Shown in pieces: positions 18,890 through 27,898 of a stretch of 64,000 bases of DNA; the first letter of the stretch is position 1, and each line of letters opens with the position of its first letter. The translations under genes and the position numbers were made by a program. The DNA is from Bradyrhizobium symbiodeficiens (GTDB lineage Bacteria > Pseudomonadota > Alphaproteobacteria > Rhizobiales > Xanthobacteraceae), in assembly GCF_002266465.3 (NCBI RefSeq), contig NZ_CP029427.2, positions 1,428,501-1,492,500 on the forward strand, read 5' to 3'. The notes beneath the pieces are model-generated. The model did no database searches, was not told the DNA's origin, and worked only from the letters and a program-made list of their open reading frames with translations.

Positions 18890-19261
18890 GCGGTTCTCCT
18901 CGGAAAATTTCAGGGCACACTCTACGATGCCCGCCGCGGCAAGGTCGCCTCAAGGTGTCGCATGCGGATCACATACAACCAGCCAACAAGCGATAAGATC
19001 AGTCCCAATTGCATGACGCATGAGATTCGTGGGGGACGCTGATGCGATTGAACGATCGCTGGGGCCGTCCGATAATCGCGAAATACCAAGGCGGGTGCCG
19101 CTGGTGATGCCGATCCGCCGCGCGCGAAATTTTTCGCTGCAGCATGCCAATTCGGTAAAGCCGTAACCCCTTGATGTTACTGGCCTCGGTTGTTTTCGCA
19201 ATTTTTGCCGGAGCGGGAGCACGAAGCCCCAGTCCGTCTACGCTCTTCGAGCTACGCCGGA
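18890..19261. other. Intergenic region without a supported gene
   Basis: About 370 bp between the SDR start and the palindrome next to the tRNA. The base composition is lower in GC than its surroundings around 18960-19030. I saw no ORF with a ribosome site and no further repeat. Confidence 0.45.
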
Positions 19262-19318
19262 CACGCTTCGCCCTCATTAAGCGTGGCTGCGCCACGCGAA
19301 GCCTCTTGGCGAAGCGTG
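19262..19318. repeat. Nested palindrome abutting the tRNA-Val 3' end
   Basis: The perfect 11-bp arms CACGCTTCGCC (19262-19272) and GGCGAAGCGTG (19308-19318) enclose a second perfect hairpin, GCGTGGC-TGC-GCCACGC. The outer arm overlaps the encoded CCA end of the tRNA. It may serve as the tRNA terminator or processing signal, or be a mobile palindromic repeat inserted at the tRNA end. Confidence 0.7.
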
Positions 19319-19391
19319 GTGGGCGCACAAGGGATCGAACCTTGGACCTCTCCCGTGTGAAGGGAACGCTCTCCCGCTGAGCTATGCGCCC
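19317..19391 (-). tRNA. tRNA-Val (anticodon CAC)
   Basis: Full cloverleaf on the minus strand: acceptor GGGCGCA/TGCGCCC, D-arm GCTC-AGCGGGA-GAGC, anticodon stem TTCCC/GGGAG with loop TTCACAC (anticodon CAC), variable AGGTC, T-arm CAAGG-TTCGATC-CCTTG, discriminator A and an encoded CCA. It reads GTG valine codons. Confidence 0.96.
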
Positions 19392-19553
19392 GGGACCATC
19401 ATGCAGACGGCCGGACCTTCCTGGCCGGCCGGCGCATTGGAGCCCGCGATTTAGAAGTGCAGGCTTGAGGTGTCAAGTTTTCAGGCGCCGCTGGGGCTGG
19501 AAAACCTTGGTCCCGGTCGCGCAATTCGCTGGCCCGGCCGGATTTCGGGCCGC

Positions 19554-20846
19554 TTACGCGCCCTGCTGGCGGGCGCGGGAGGCGTGGGCCTGCAGCGCCC
19601 GGATCCGCTCGGCCAGCGTTCCGCCGCCCTCGGGCAGGCTCGGCGCGCCATTGCTTGCGGCATCGTTGGCCGGACGCGGCGCCGGCTTCGGCGGCTGGCC
19701 GGCCTCGGCCGCCAGCAGCGCCTCGATCGGCGAGTTCGGACCTTCGAGCTGCATCGCGAGCTTTGCCACCTCGGCGGCGATGTCGTTGATGCGCTCGCGC
19801 AAGAGCGCATTCTCCATGCGCTCGGTCGCCCAGGAGCTTTCCGCCTGCTGCTGGATCGCGTTGATGTCGCGCTGCAGCTTGGCGCGCTCGTCGCGGGTGG
19901 TGCGCAGCTGCTCCTCCAGCGCGGTCCTTTCGGCGCGCAGCGCCTCCGCGGCGGCCGACGATTTGCCGCCGCTCAAGGCCGCGATCTCGACGCGCAGCTC
20001 CTTGATGGTGCGCTCGTCGCCGTCATGGAGCTGGCGGAGCTGATTGTTCTCATACTCGCGCTCGGCCAGCAGCTTGCCCTGCGTGGCGAGCCGCCCTTCG
20101 AGATCGGCGACGCGGCCGGACAGCATCTCGGCTTCCTTCACCTGTCCGATCAACTGGCGATCGAGCTCGGTGACGCGCTGGCTCAGATTCTCGACCCGGC
20201 CGCGGGCATCGCCGAGCTCGCGCGAGGCGGTCTCCGATTCCAGACGTTCCTGCGCGAGCCGCGCCTGGGTCGCCGCGAATTCCTTCTCGGCGTCGCCAAC
20301 GCGGTTCTTCAATTCCTCGATCTGCGCGCGCACGGCGAGTAGCTCGACCTGGCGGCTCTCCGCCATCATCGAGCGGTCGGACAGCTCAGTGTTGATCTTG
20401 GCGAGCTCGGCCTGCTTGTCAGCCAGCGCGATCTCGGCCTCGCGCAAGGATGCGGTCTTGGCGTTGAATTCCTCTTCGGTGGCGCGGAGCTGCTCCTTCA
20501 CCGCCTTCTCGCGCGCCTCCAGCGCGAAGATCGTGGCGTTCTTCTCGCCGAGCTCGATCTTCATGCGGTTGATGGCGTCGCTCTTCTTGCCGAGCTCGGC
20601 GAGCTGGCTCGTGGTCTTGTTCTTGAGCTGGTCGACGCTCATCTCGAGCCGCCGCGCCGACATGGCGAATTCGGCGCGAAGCTGGTCCTTGTCGGCCTGG
20701 ATCTCCGCCATCGACAGCGGCGTTGCGGCCTCGAGCCGGCGCGTGGTCAGGCGCACGGCGCGGTTATGCACCAGCGGCACGATCGCGAGCCCGCACAGCA
20801 TCGAAAGCAGGAAACCGATCGCCAGGTACATGATCGGTTCGACCAT
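19554..20846 (-). CDS. Membrane-anchored long coiled-coil protein
   Basis: 430 residues. One N-terminal transmembrane helix (MYLAIGFLLSMLCGLAIVPLV), then about 320 residues of heptad-rich, charged helix (from about 45 to 370) with almost no Pro or Gly, then a disordered Pro/Ala-rich tail (PPKPAPRPANDAASNG) and a short helix LAERIRALQAH. GGGAG lies nine bases before the ATG. The architecture suggests a scaffold or tether at the inner membrane. The family is common in Bradyrhizobium and, as far as I know, unnamed. Confidence 0.85.
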   Translation of the reverse strand: MVEPIMYLAIGFLLSMLCGLAIVPLVHNRAVRLTTRRLEAATPLSMAEIQADKDQLRAEFAMSARRLEMSVDQLKNKTTSQLAELGKKSDAINRMKIELGEKNATIFALEAREKAVKEQLRATEEEFNAKTASLREAEIALADKQAELAKINTELSDRSMMAESRQVELLAVRAQIEELKNRVGDAEKEFAATQARLAQERLESETASRELGDARGRVENLSQRVTELDRQLIGQVKEAEMLSGRVADLEGRLATQGKLLAEREYENNQLRQLHDGDERTIKELRVEIAALSGGKSSAAAEALRAERTALEEQLRTTRDERAKLQRDINAIQQQAESSWATERMENALLRERINDIAAEVAKLAMQLEGPNSPIEALLAAEAGQPPKPAPRPANDAASNGAPSLPEGGGTLAERIRALQAHASRARQQGA

Positions 20847-20964
20847 GGGCCAGAACTCCCAAGCTTAAGGAAAAATTCACCAACGACCATGCCATGGCGG
20901 ACCGGCAAAAAGCCAGCCCCGCTCTGTCGTTAACCTTGATCGTACCCGGATGGAGGAGAGCAGC

Positions 20965-21570
20965 CTAGAATGGGTTCCAGGTCGCTCGCGGCGTGAATTT
21001 GAGATAGCCGATATTGGCACCCAGCCGCAGGCCGAGCCCGGAGCGGATCGGCACCAGCACGATGTTGTTGGCGGTGAGCGCCGTCATGCCGAAACCGCCG
21101 ATGATGTAGGCCGAGCCGTCGAGGCCGGCGAAGCGCTGGTAGATCGCGTTGGTGGCGGGCAGGTTGTAAACCAGCGTCATGGTGCGCGCGCCGTCGCCGC
21201 CCCAGTCGAAGCCGAGCGAGGGACCCTGCCAGTAGACGCGCAGATCGCCGGCGTTCTTGGTGTAGAGCGTGCCCTCGCCGTAACGAAGCCCGGCGACGAA
21301 CGCGCCGGAGCCTTCCTCACCCAGGATGTAGCCGTTCGGCAGGCCCCATTGGCTGACCGCCTTCTCGATGATCGAGGCGAGGCCGCGCGAGACGTTGCCG
21401 AAGAAGCGGTGCCCGGCGCCGACCAACTCGTCCGGCCCGTAGGTGCTGGGCGACGGGGTCCGCTGCGGCGGCGGCAGATCGGGCGGCGGCGCCGTCTGGG
21501 CCGAGGCCGGCACGATCCAGCCGACCATCGCGGCAAGCGCGAGCGCAGCAAGGCGTGATGCGAAAGTCAT
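20965..21570 (-). CDS. eipA: EipA-like envelope integrity protein (DUF1134)
   Basis: 201-residue periplasmic protein: signal peptide TFASRLAALALAAMVGWIVPASA, Pro-rich linker, then the DUF1134 domain (AVSQWGLPNGYILGEEGSGA, LRYGEGTLYTKNAG, GPSLGFDWGGDG, RSGLGLRLGANIGYLKFT). Brucella EipA of this family supports cell-envelope integrity and folds into a small beta-barrel. AGGGGTT precedes the ATG. It sits alone, divergent from the YHS-domain gene. Confidence 0.88.
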   Translation of the reverse strand: MTFASRLAALALAAMVGWIVPASAQTAPPPDLPPPQRTPSPSTYGPDELVGAGHRFFGNVSRGLASIIEKAVSQWGLPNGYILGEEGSGAFVAGLRYGEGTLYTKNAGDLRVYWQGPSLGFDWGGDGARTMTLVYNLPATNAIYQRFAGLDGSAYIIGGFGMTALTANNIVLVPIRSGLGLRLGANIGYLKFTPRATWNPF

Positions 21571-21661
21571 AAAAGAACCCCTGGTACCGAAACCGGTCGC
21601 TTCCTTAACCTGACGCCAACAGGCGCGGCTCTAGGTTGCGCCGGATGTCCCCTCGACTCGG

Positions 21662-22195
21662 ATGTTATCCGCAGCAACTATGACGGCACAACGGCAGGAA
21701 GATAGCCCTTTGCGCCCCGGAATCGCCTTGATCGGCCTCCTCGTCTGCCTGCTCTCGGGCATAGGGATCACCGCCCCGGTGCGGCCGGCCCTGGCCGCCA
21801 CCACCGAGCGGGTCGTCGTCAACCGCTTCTCCGGCATTGCCATCGAGGGTTTCGACCCCGTCGCCTATTTCGTCGAGGGCACCGCCATGCAGGGCACGGC
21901 GGAGTTCGAGGCGAACCTCTGGGGCGCGGTCTGGCGCTTTCGCAACGAGGGCAACCGCGCCTCCTTCCTGGCCCATCCGGAAATCTACGGGCCGCAATTC
22001 GGCGGCTACGATCCCGCCGATATCGCCCGTGGGGTGACCATCGCCGGCAATCCCCGCTTCTTCGCCATCGTGGCGCAGCGGCTCTATTTGTTCAGCAGGG
22101 AAGCCAATCGCGACGCCTTCGCCGCCAACCCCGAGCGGTTCCTCTATGAAGTCGGCAAGCGCTGGCCGGCGCTTTACGAACAGCTGGGTCAGTAG
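21662..22195 (+). CDS. YHS-domain exported protein
   Basis: 177 residues; N-terminal hydrophobic segment (GIALIGLLVCLLSGIGIT) with likely cleavage near ALAA, then a YHS-like domain: GIAIEGFDPVAYFVEG, WRFRNEGNRASFLAHPEIY, PQFGGYDP and YLFSREANRDAFAANPERF. Such domains usually bind metal or heme, but the Cys pair of classical YHS is absent here. ATG 21680 is an equally possible start. Convergent with cysQ. Confidence 0.8.
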   Translation: MLSAATMTAQRQEDSPLRPGIALIGLLVCLLSGIGITAPVRPALAATTERVVVNRFSGIAIEGFDPVAYFVEGTAMQGTAEFEANLWGAVWRFRNEGNRASFLAHPEIYGPQFGGYDPADIARGVTIAGNPRFFAIVAQRLYLFSREANRDAFAANPERFLYEVGKRWPALYEQLGQ

Positions 22196-22202
22196 CGGCT
22201 TT

Positions 22203-23021
22203 TTAGAGTCTCGCCGCCTCCGGGTCGCCCCAGGCGATGAACTCCGGGATGATGAAGCCGCTGGCGTGCCGCTCGCCGAAACGGAGCTCGCCGCCCTTGC
22301 CGTCGGTCACCCGGCCGCCGGCCGCGGTCACGACCGCGGCGCCGGCCCCGACGTCCCATTCACAAGTGGGCCCGAAGCGGGGGTAGATGTCGGCGCTGCC
22401 TTCCGCGATCCGGCCGAATTTCACGGCCGAGCCGACCGTCCGTCTGACGGCGTTGGGCCTGTTGTCGATGAACGCCTCGCTCCTGGGATCGCCGTGCGAG
22501 CGGCTCACCGCCGCGATCCATGGCTCCCCTTGCGCCGGCAGTTTGCGGGTGTGGATCGGCTCGGCCGCGCCGATGGTAGCGCCGTCAAACCTCACCCGCT
22601 CGGCGCCACGGCCGACGATGCCGCGCCAGAGCAGGCCGAGCGCGGGCGCGGCGACGATGCCCAGCAGCGGCACGCCTGACGTCACCAAAGCGAGGTTGAC
22701 GGTGAATTCGTCGCGGCCGGCGACGAACTCCTTGGTGCCGTCGAGCGGGTCGATCAGGAAGAAGCTGCCCTCGAACGATGGGGAGGCAAGCTCGGTTCGC
22801 TCTTCCGACAGCGTCGGGATATCGTTCGCGAGCCGGGCGAGGCCCTCCGCGATGATATGGTCGGCGGCAAGGTCGGCCTCGGTTACCGGCGAGCCGTCCT
22901 GCTTGCCGTCGATCCGCATCGCCGCGCGGTTGACGCCGAGGATCGCCTCGCCCGCCTTCACCACCAGCGCGGTGAGCGGCTCCATCAATCGGGATGCGGC
23001 CTCGGCGTCGATGATCCTCAC
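22203..23021 (-). CDS. cysQ: 3'(2'),5'-bisphosphate nucleotidase CysQ
   Basis: 272-residue magnesium-dependent phosphatase of the inositol monophosphatase superfamily that removes the 3'-phosphate of PAP/PAPS in sulfur assimilation. Metal-site motifs are in order: GSPVTEADLAAD, LSEER, DPLDGTKEF and WDVGAGAAVVTAAGG. It starts with GTG 23021. It could in principle act on inositol phosphates; the DPLDGTKEF form favours CysQ. Confidence 0.92.
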   Translation of the reverse strand: MRIIDAEAASRLMEPLTALVVKAGEAILGVNRAAMRIDGKQDGSPVTEADLAADHIIAEGLARLANDIPTLSEERTELASPSFEGSFFLIDPLDGTKEFVAGRDEFTVNLALVTSGVPLLGIVAAPALGLLWRGIVGRGAERVRFDGATIGAAEPIHTRKLPAQGEPWIAAVSRSHGDPRSEAFIDNRPNAVRRTVGSAVKFGRIAEGSADIYPRFGPTCEWDVGAGAAVVTAAGGRVTDGKGGELRFGERHASGFIIPEFIAWGDPEAARL

Positions 23022-23040
23022 CTGTGTGCCTCATTCGTCG

Positions 23041-23085
23041 GCAAGTCTGGAACTGGCAAGTCTGGAATCCGCAAGTCTCGCCTCC
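23041..23085. repeat. Three 15-bp direct repeats (GCAAGTCTGGAA...)
   Basis: GCAAGTCT recurs at 23041, 23056 and 23071, an exact 15-bp period; the first two units share GCAAGTCTGGAA. They lie in the divergent cysQ/chpT promoter region. They could be a short tandem expansion or a cluster of regulator sites. Confidence 0.7.
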
Positions 23086-23244
23086 TCGGTTGATTCGCCC
23101 GCAGCCCTTTATGGCCGCTTCGAATCTATCGCAAGCTAGCTGCCACGGGCTGGCGAATGTTAGAACCCGCAGCATCCGTCAAGCATGCGTGATTCGCGGC
23201 GTCCAGCGCCGTGCAATTTCAGGAACCCTCCAGGACCCCTTTAT

Positions 23245-23898
23245 ATGTCTGACGCCTCGTCGCCCGCGACCGCCACTGCTCCCGATATGCTCGAACTCGC
23301 AGCGCTGCTGTGCTCGCGGGTCTGTCACGATCTCATCAGCCCCGTCGGCGCCATCGTCAACGGGCTCGAAGTGCTCGACGATGATCCCAAGCCGGAAGAT
23401 CGCGAGTTCGCGCTCGACCTGATTCGCAAGAGCGCCAAGACCGCCTCCGCCCGGCTCCAATTCTGCCGTCTCGCCTTCGGCGCCGCCGGCTCCTCCGGCG
23501 CGCAGATTGATCTCGGCGATGCCCAGACCATGGCGCGCGGCCACATTGAGGACGGCAAGTGCTCGATCACCTGGAACCTGCCGCGGCTCCTGCTGCCGAA
23601 GAACCGCGTCAAGCTGCTGCTCAACATGCTGGTCGTGTCCCAGCACACCATCCCGCGCGGTGGCACGCTGACGATCGACCCGATCGGCGAGGGCGAGACG
23701 ATGAGCTTTCGCATCACCGCGACCGGACATAACGCGCGCCTGCCGCAGAACATCTCCGAGCTCTTGAGCGGCGAGCGCGGCCCTGCCGCGGACGCGCATG
23801 CGATCCAGCCTTATTATACGCGGCTGCTGGCACAGGCCTGCGGGCTCACCGTGACGCTCAAGCCGGAAGGCGAAGCCATCATCATTACCGCTTCGTAA
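23245..23898 (+). CDS. chpT: Histidine phosphotransferase ChpT
   Basis: 217 residues, dimeric histidine phosphotransferase that relays phosphate from CckA to CtrA and CpdR. The phosphoacceptor is H28 in SRVCHDLISPVGAIVNG, the four-helix-bundle first half continues to SARLQFCRLAFG, and the C-terminal part is a degenerate ATPase-like domain without ATP-site motifs. AGGA precedes ATG 23245. It stands directly upstream of the che operon, with a terminator between. ctrA is 14 kb away in the same window. Confidence 0.92.
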   Translation: MSDASSPATATAPDMLELAALLCSRVCHDLISPVGAIVNGLEVLDDDPKPEDREFALDLIRKSAKTASARLQFCRLAFGAAGSSGAQIDLGDAQTMARGHIEDGKCSITWNLPRLLLPKNRVKLLLNMLVVSQHTIPRGGTLTIDPIGEGETMSFRITATGHNARLPQNISELLSGERGPAADAHAIQPYYTRLLAQACGLTVTLKPEGEAIIITAS

Positions 23899-23936
23899 AC
23901 GCGCGCAGCGCTCGGCGTCTTAATCAAATCTTTACG

Positions 23937-23972
23937 AGGCGCTTCGGCTTGTCCGGAGCGCCTTGTCTTTTT
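23937..23972 (+). terminator. Intrinsic terminator after chpT
   Basis: Stem AGGCGCT...AGCGCCT (23937-23963) followed by TGTCTTTTTG. It separates chpT from cheA, so cheA should have its own promoter between 23973 and 24093. Confidence 0.8.
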
Positions 23973-24093
23973 GTTGGTTCCGTTCTTTTGCACATACTCA
24001 ACCAATATTAAACGCTTTACGGTGAAGCTGGCCCCATTCCGAATAGGCGCATCACAATTCGTGCGCGCCCTCCCTGTATGAAGGCCTGTTTTC

Positions 24094-26883
24094 ATGGATG
24101 ATCTGTTGCGGGAGTTTTTGACGGAGACCAGCGAGAGCCTGGACACCGTGGACAATCAGCTGGTGAAGTTCGAGCAGGAGCCGAACAACGCCAAGATCCT
24201 GGATAACATCTTCCGCCTGGTCCACACCATCAAGGGCACTTGCGGCTTCCTCGGATTGCCGCGGCTGGAAGCGCTGGCGCATGCCGGCGAGACCCTGATG
24301 AGCAAATTCCGCGACGGCATGCCGGTGACGGCGGACGCAGTGTCGCTGATTCTGGCTTCGATCGACCGGATCAAGGAGATCCTGGCCGGTCTCGAGGCGA
24401 CCGAAGCCGAGCCCGAGGGCAACGACCGCGATCTCATCGACCAGCTGGAAGCGATGGTCGAGCGGGGCATGGCTGCTATGGCCGCTGCAGCCGCTGCTCC
24501 CGTGGCCGAGGCCCCGCCGCTGGTGCCGGAAGCGCCCGCCACTGCGCCTGCGCCCGCAAAGGAGATGACAACGGGCACGCTGATCGACCAGACGCTGGAG
24601 CGTCCGCTCCGTCCGGGCGAAGTCTCGCTCGACGAGCTCGAGCGCGCCTTCCGCGAGACCCCGATCGAAGCGGCGGAGCCCGTCGCCGAGGTCAAGGCCG
24701 AGCCAGCCGCTGAAGCAGCGGCGCCGGTTGCCAGGGCGGTCGTCAAGGACGCCAAGGCGTCCAAGGAGAAGGCCGTCGCCAAGAAGTCGGTGGCAGATGA
24801 GACCGGCGGCGAAGGCGCCAGCATCGCCAACCAGTCGATCCGCGTCAACGTGGACACGCTGGAGCATCTGATGACCATGGTCTCCGAGCTGGTGCTGACC
24901 CGCAACCAGCTGCTGGAGATCTCCCGCCGCAACGAGGACACCGAGTTCAAGGTGCCGCTGCAGCGCCTCTCCAACGTCACCGCCGAGCTGCAGGAAGGCG
25001 TCATGAAGACGCGCATGCAGCCGATCGGCAATGCCTGGCAGAAGCTGCCCCGCATCGTCCGCGACCTCTCGAGCGAGCTCGGCAAGCAGATCGAACTGGA
25101 GATGCACGGCGCCGACACCGAGCTCGACCGCCAGGTGCTCGATCTGATCAAGGACCCGCTCACCCACATGGTGCGCAACTCCGCCGATCATGGCCTGGAG
25201 ACCCCCGCCGAGCGCCTCGCCTCCGGCAAGGGCGAGCAGGGCACCATCCGCCTGTCCGCCTATCACGAGGGCGGCCACATCATCATCTGCATCGCCGACA
25301 ACGGCCGCGGCCTCAACACCGACAAGATCAAGGCCAAGGCGATCTCCTCAGGCCTCGTCACCGAGGCCGAGCTCGAGAAGATGAGCGAAGCCCAGATCCA
25401 CAAGTTCATCTTCGCGCCGGGCTTCTCGACCGCCGCCGCCATCACCTCGGTCTCGGGCCGCGGCGTCGGCATGGACGTGGTGCGTACCAATATCGACCAG
25501 ATCGGCGGCACCATCGACATCAAGTCGGTGGCCGGCGAGGGCTCCTCCGTCACCATCAAGATCCCGCTGACGCTGGCGATCGTCTCGGCCCTGATCGTCG
25601 AAGCCGCCGGTGATCGCTTCGCGATCCCGCAGCTCTCGGTGGTCGAGCTGGTCCGTGCCCGCGCCAACAGCGAACACCGCATCGAGCGCATCAAGGACAC
25701 CGCGGTGCTGCGCCTGCGCAACAAGCTCCTGCCGCTGATCCACCTCAAGAAGCTCCTCAAGATCGACGACGGCGCGGCCTCCGATCCCGAGAACGGCTTC
25801 ATCGTGGTGACCCAGGTCGGCAGCCAGACCTTCGGCATCGTCGTCGACGGCGTGTTCCACACCGAAGAGATCGTGGTCAAGCCGATGTCGACCAAGCTGC
25901 GTCACATCGACATGTTCTCCGGCAACACCATCCTCGGCGATGGCGCGGTCATCATGATCATCGATCCCAACGGCATTGCGAAGGCGCTCGGCGCCGCCGG
26001 CTCCTCGGCCCACGACATGGGTGACGAGAACGGCGCCCATCACATCGGCTCGGGCGAGCAGACCACTTCGCTGCTGGTGTTCCGCGCCGGCTCGTCGCAG
26101 CCCAAGGCGGTCCCGCTCGGCCTCGTCACGCGCCTGGAAGAGCTGCCCGCCGACAAGATCGAGTTCTCCAACGGCCGCTACATGGTGCAGTATCGCGAGC
26201 AGCTGATGCCGCTCGTCGCCATGGAGGGCGTCACCATCGCCAGCCAGGGCGCCCAGCCGATCCTGGTGTTCGCCGACGACGGCCGCTCCATGGGCCTCGT
26301 CGTCGACGAGATCATCGACATCGTCGAGGAACGGCTCAACATCGAGGTCGGCGGCTCCGCTTCCGGCATCCTGGGCTCGGCCGTGATCAAGGGCCAGGCC
26401 ACCGAGGTGATCGACGTCGGCCACTTCCTGCCGATGGCGTTCTCCGATTGGTTCACCCGCAAGGAGATGAAGCCGTCGCTGCACTCGCAGTCGGTGCTGC
26501 TGGTCGACGACTCCGCGTTCTTCCGCAACATGCTGGCGCCCGTCCTCAAAGCCGCCGGCTACCGCGTCCGCACCGCCCCGACCGCGCAGGAGGGCCTCGC
26601 GGCACTGCGCGCGCAGACCTTCGACGTGGTGCTGACCGACATCGAGATGCCCGACATGAACGGGTTCGAGTTCGCCGAGACCATCCGCTCGGACAACAAT
26701 CTGGGCTCGATGCCGATCATCGGCCTGTCGGCGCTGGTGTCGCCGGCGGCGATCGAGCGCGGCCGTCAGGCCGGCTTCCATGACTATGTCGCCAAGTTCG
26801 ACCGTCCCGGTCTGATCGCGGCGCTGAAGGAACAGACCGCGAGCGCCGCCGGCGCCTCCGATCTGAGCCGGGCGGCGGCGTAA
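24094..26883 (+). CDS. cheA: Hybrid chemotaxis histidine kinase CheA with CheW-like and receiver domains
   Basis: 929 residues. Order: Hpt domain with H44 (FRLVHTIKGTCGFLG), Ala/Pro-rich linker (about 125-245), dimerisation domain, HATPase (NSADHG N-box, DNGRGL, GRGVGMDVV), a first CheW-like domain (SALIVEAAGDRFAIPQLSV), a second CheW-like domain (about 650-790: LLVFRAGSSQPKAVPLGLV), and a C-terminal receiver (SVLLVDDSAFFRNM; phospho-Asp D849 in LTDIEMPD). Ordinary CheA is about 650-750 residues, so the second CheW-like module and the receiver are additions. It heads cheA-cheW-cheY-cheB-cheR; no chemoreceptor is encoded nearby. Confidence 0.96.
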   Translation: MDDLLREFLTETSESLDTVDNQLVKFEQEPNNAKILDNIFRLVHTIKGTCGFLGLPRLEALAHAGETLMSKFRDGMPVTADAVSLILASIDRIKEILAGLEATEAEPEGNDRDLIDQLEAMVERGMAAMAAAAAAPVAEAPPLVPEAPATAPAPAKEMTTGTLIDQTLERPLRPGEVSLDELERAFRETPIEAAEPVAEVKAEPAAEAAAPVARAVVKDAKASKEKAVAKKSVADETGGEGASIANQSIRVNVDTLEHLMTMVSELVLTRNQLLEISRRNEDTEFKVPLQRLSNVTAELQEGVMKTRMQPIGNAWQKLPRIVRDLSSELGKQIELEMHGADTELDRQVLDLIKDPLTHMVRNSADHGLETPAERLASGKGEQGTIRLSAYHEGGHIIICIADNGRGLNTDKIKAKAISSGLVTEAELEKMSEAQIHKFIFAPGFSTAAAITSVSGRGVGMDVVRTNIDQIGGTIDIKSVAGEGSSVTIKIPLTLAIVSALIVEAAGDRFAIPQLSVVELVRARANSEHRIERIKDTAVLRLRNKLLPLIHLKKLLKIDDGAASDPENGFIVVTQVGSQTFGIVVDGVFHTEEIVVKPMSTKLRHIDMFSGNTILGDGAVIMIIDPNGIAKALGAAGSSAHDMGDENGAHHIGSGEQTTSLLVFRAGSSQPKAVPLGLVTRLEELPADKIEFSNGRYMVQYREQLMPLVAMEGVTIASQGAQPILVFADDGRSMGLVVDEIIDIVEERLNIEVGGSASGILGSAVIKGQATEVIDVGHFLPMAFSDWFTRKEMKPSLHSQSVLLVDDSAFFRNMLAPVLKAAGYRVRTAPTAQEGLAALRAQTFDVVLTDIEMPDMNGFEFAETIRSDNNLGSMPIIGLSALVSPAAIERGRQAGFHDYVAKFDRPGLIAALKEQTASAAGASDLSRAAA

Positions 26884-26908
26884 CGGACAGGATCAGGAGA
26901 CACCCAAC

Positions 26909-27385
26909 ATGACCAGCAAGAGCAAGACCCAATCCGCCGAAGGCGCCATGGTCGAATACGTCACCGCGATGATCGGCGGCCAGCTGTTCGGCCTGCCGAT
27001 CTCCCGCGTCCAGGACGTGTTCATGCCCGAACGCGTCACCCGCGTGCCCCTGTCCTCGCGCGAGATCGCGGGCGTGCTGAACCTGCGCGGCCGCATCGTC
27101 ACCGTAGTCGACATGCGCGCCCGTCTCGGCCTGCCGCAGCCCGAGGACGGCAAGGTGCCGATGGCGGTCGGCGTCGATTTGCGCGGTGAATCCTACGGCC
27201 TGCTGATCGACCAGATCGGCGAAGTGCTGCGCCTGCCCGAGGCCGGCATGGAGGAAAACCCCGTCAACCTCGACCCGCGCATGGCCAAGCTCGCCGGCGG
27301 CGTCCACCGTCTCGACGGCCAGCTCATGGTCGTCCTCGACGTCGATCGCGTCCTCGAGCTCGCGCCCGAGATGATGGCGGCCTGA
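26909..27385 (+). CDS. cheW: Chemotaxis coupling protein CheW
   Basis: 158-residue adaptor linking receptors to CheA. A single CheW domain: AMIGGQLFGLPISRVQDVF, VLNLRGRIVTVVDMRARLGL, and GLLIDQIGEVLRLPEAGM. CAGGAG lies ten bases before the ATG; 25 nt separate it from cheA. Confidence 0.96.
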   Translation: MTSKSKTQSAEGAMVEYVTAMIGGQLFGLPISRVQDVFMPERVTRVPLSSREIAGVLNLRGRIVTVVDMRARLGLPQPEDGKVPMAVGVDLRGESYGLLIDQIGEVLRLPEAGMEENPVNLDPRMAKLAGGVHRLDGQLMVVLDVDRVLELAPEMMAA

Positions 27386-27457
27386 TACGGCGGCATCGCT
27401 GCCGACGGACTTGCAATTGGAAGCGTCCCCCACAGGGGGAGGGAAGCAGAGGTTCAC

Positions 27458-27823
27458 ATGCGAACTTGTCTCGTCGTTGATGATTCCAGCGTCATCCGCA
27501 AGGTTGCGCGCCGGATCCTGGAGGGCCTCGACTTCCAGATCCTCGAAGCCGAGGACGGTGAGAAGGCGCTGGAGGCCTGCAAGCGCGGCCTGCCCGATGC
27601 GGTGCTGCTCGACTGGAACATGCCCGTGATGGACGGCTACGAGTTCCTCGGCCATCTCAGGCGGATGCCCGGCGGCGACCAGCCCAAGGTGGTGTTCTGC
27701 ACCACCGAGAACGACGTCGCGCATATCGCGCGCGCGCTGCATGCCGGCGCCAACGAGTACATCATGAAGCCCTTCGACAAGGACATCGTGACGGCGAAAT
27801 TCCAGGAAGTCGGACTTATCTGA
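27458..27823 (+). CDS. cheY: Chemotaxis response regulator CheY
   Basis: 121-residue single receiver domain. Acidic pocket D8/D9 (VVDDSS), phosphoacceptor D52 (LLDWNMPVMDGYEFL), switch Thr in FCTTEND and Lys in YIMKPFDKD. When phosphorylated by CheA it binds the flagellar motor switch. GGGAGG-type ribosome site upstream. Confidence 0.96.
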   Translation: MRTCLVVDDSSVIRKVARRILEGLDFQILEAEDGEKALEACKRGLPDAVLLDWNMPVMDGYEFLGHLRRMPGGDQPKVVFCTTENDVAHIARALHAGANEYIMKPFDKDIVTAKFQEVGLI

Positions 27824-27898
27824 GCCTTCGCCGGAGGCTGGAACGGATCCTTCGGTGCCTGTTTTCAACTGTATCCTTTCAGTCTGAGTTGGTGAGTA

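Noticed and set aside
19262..19391. An integrated element at tRNA-Val
   Set aside because: No integrase gene and no second copy of the tRNA 3' end were found in the window.
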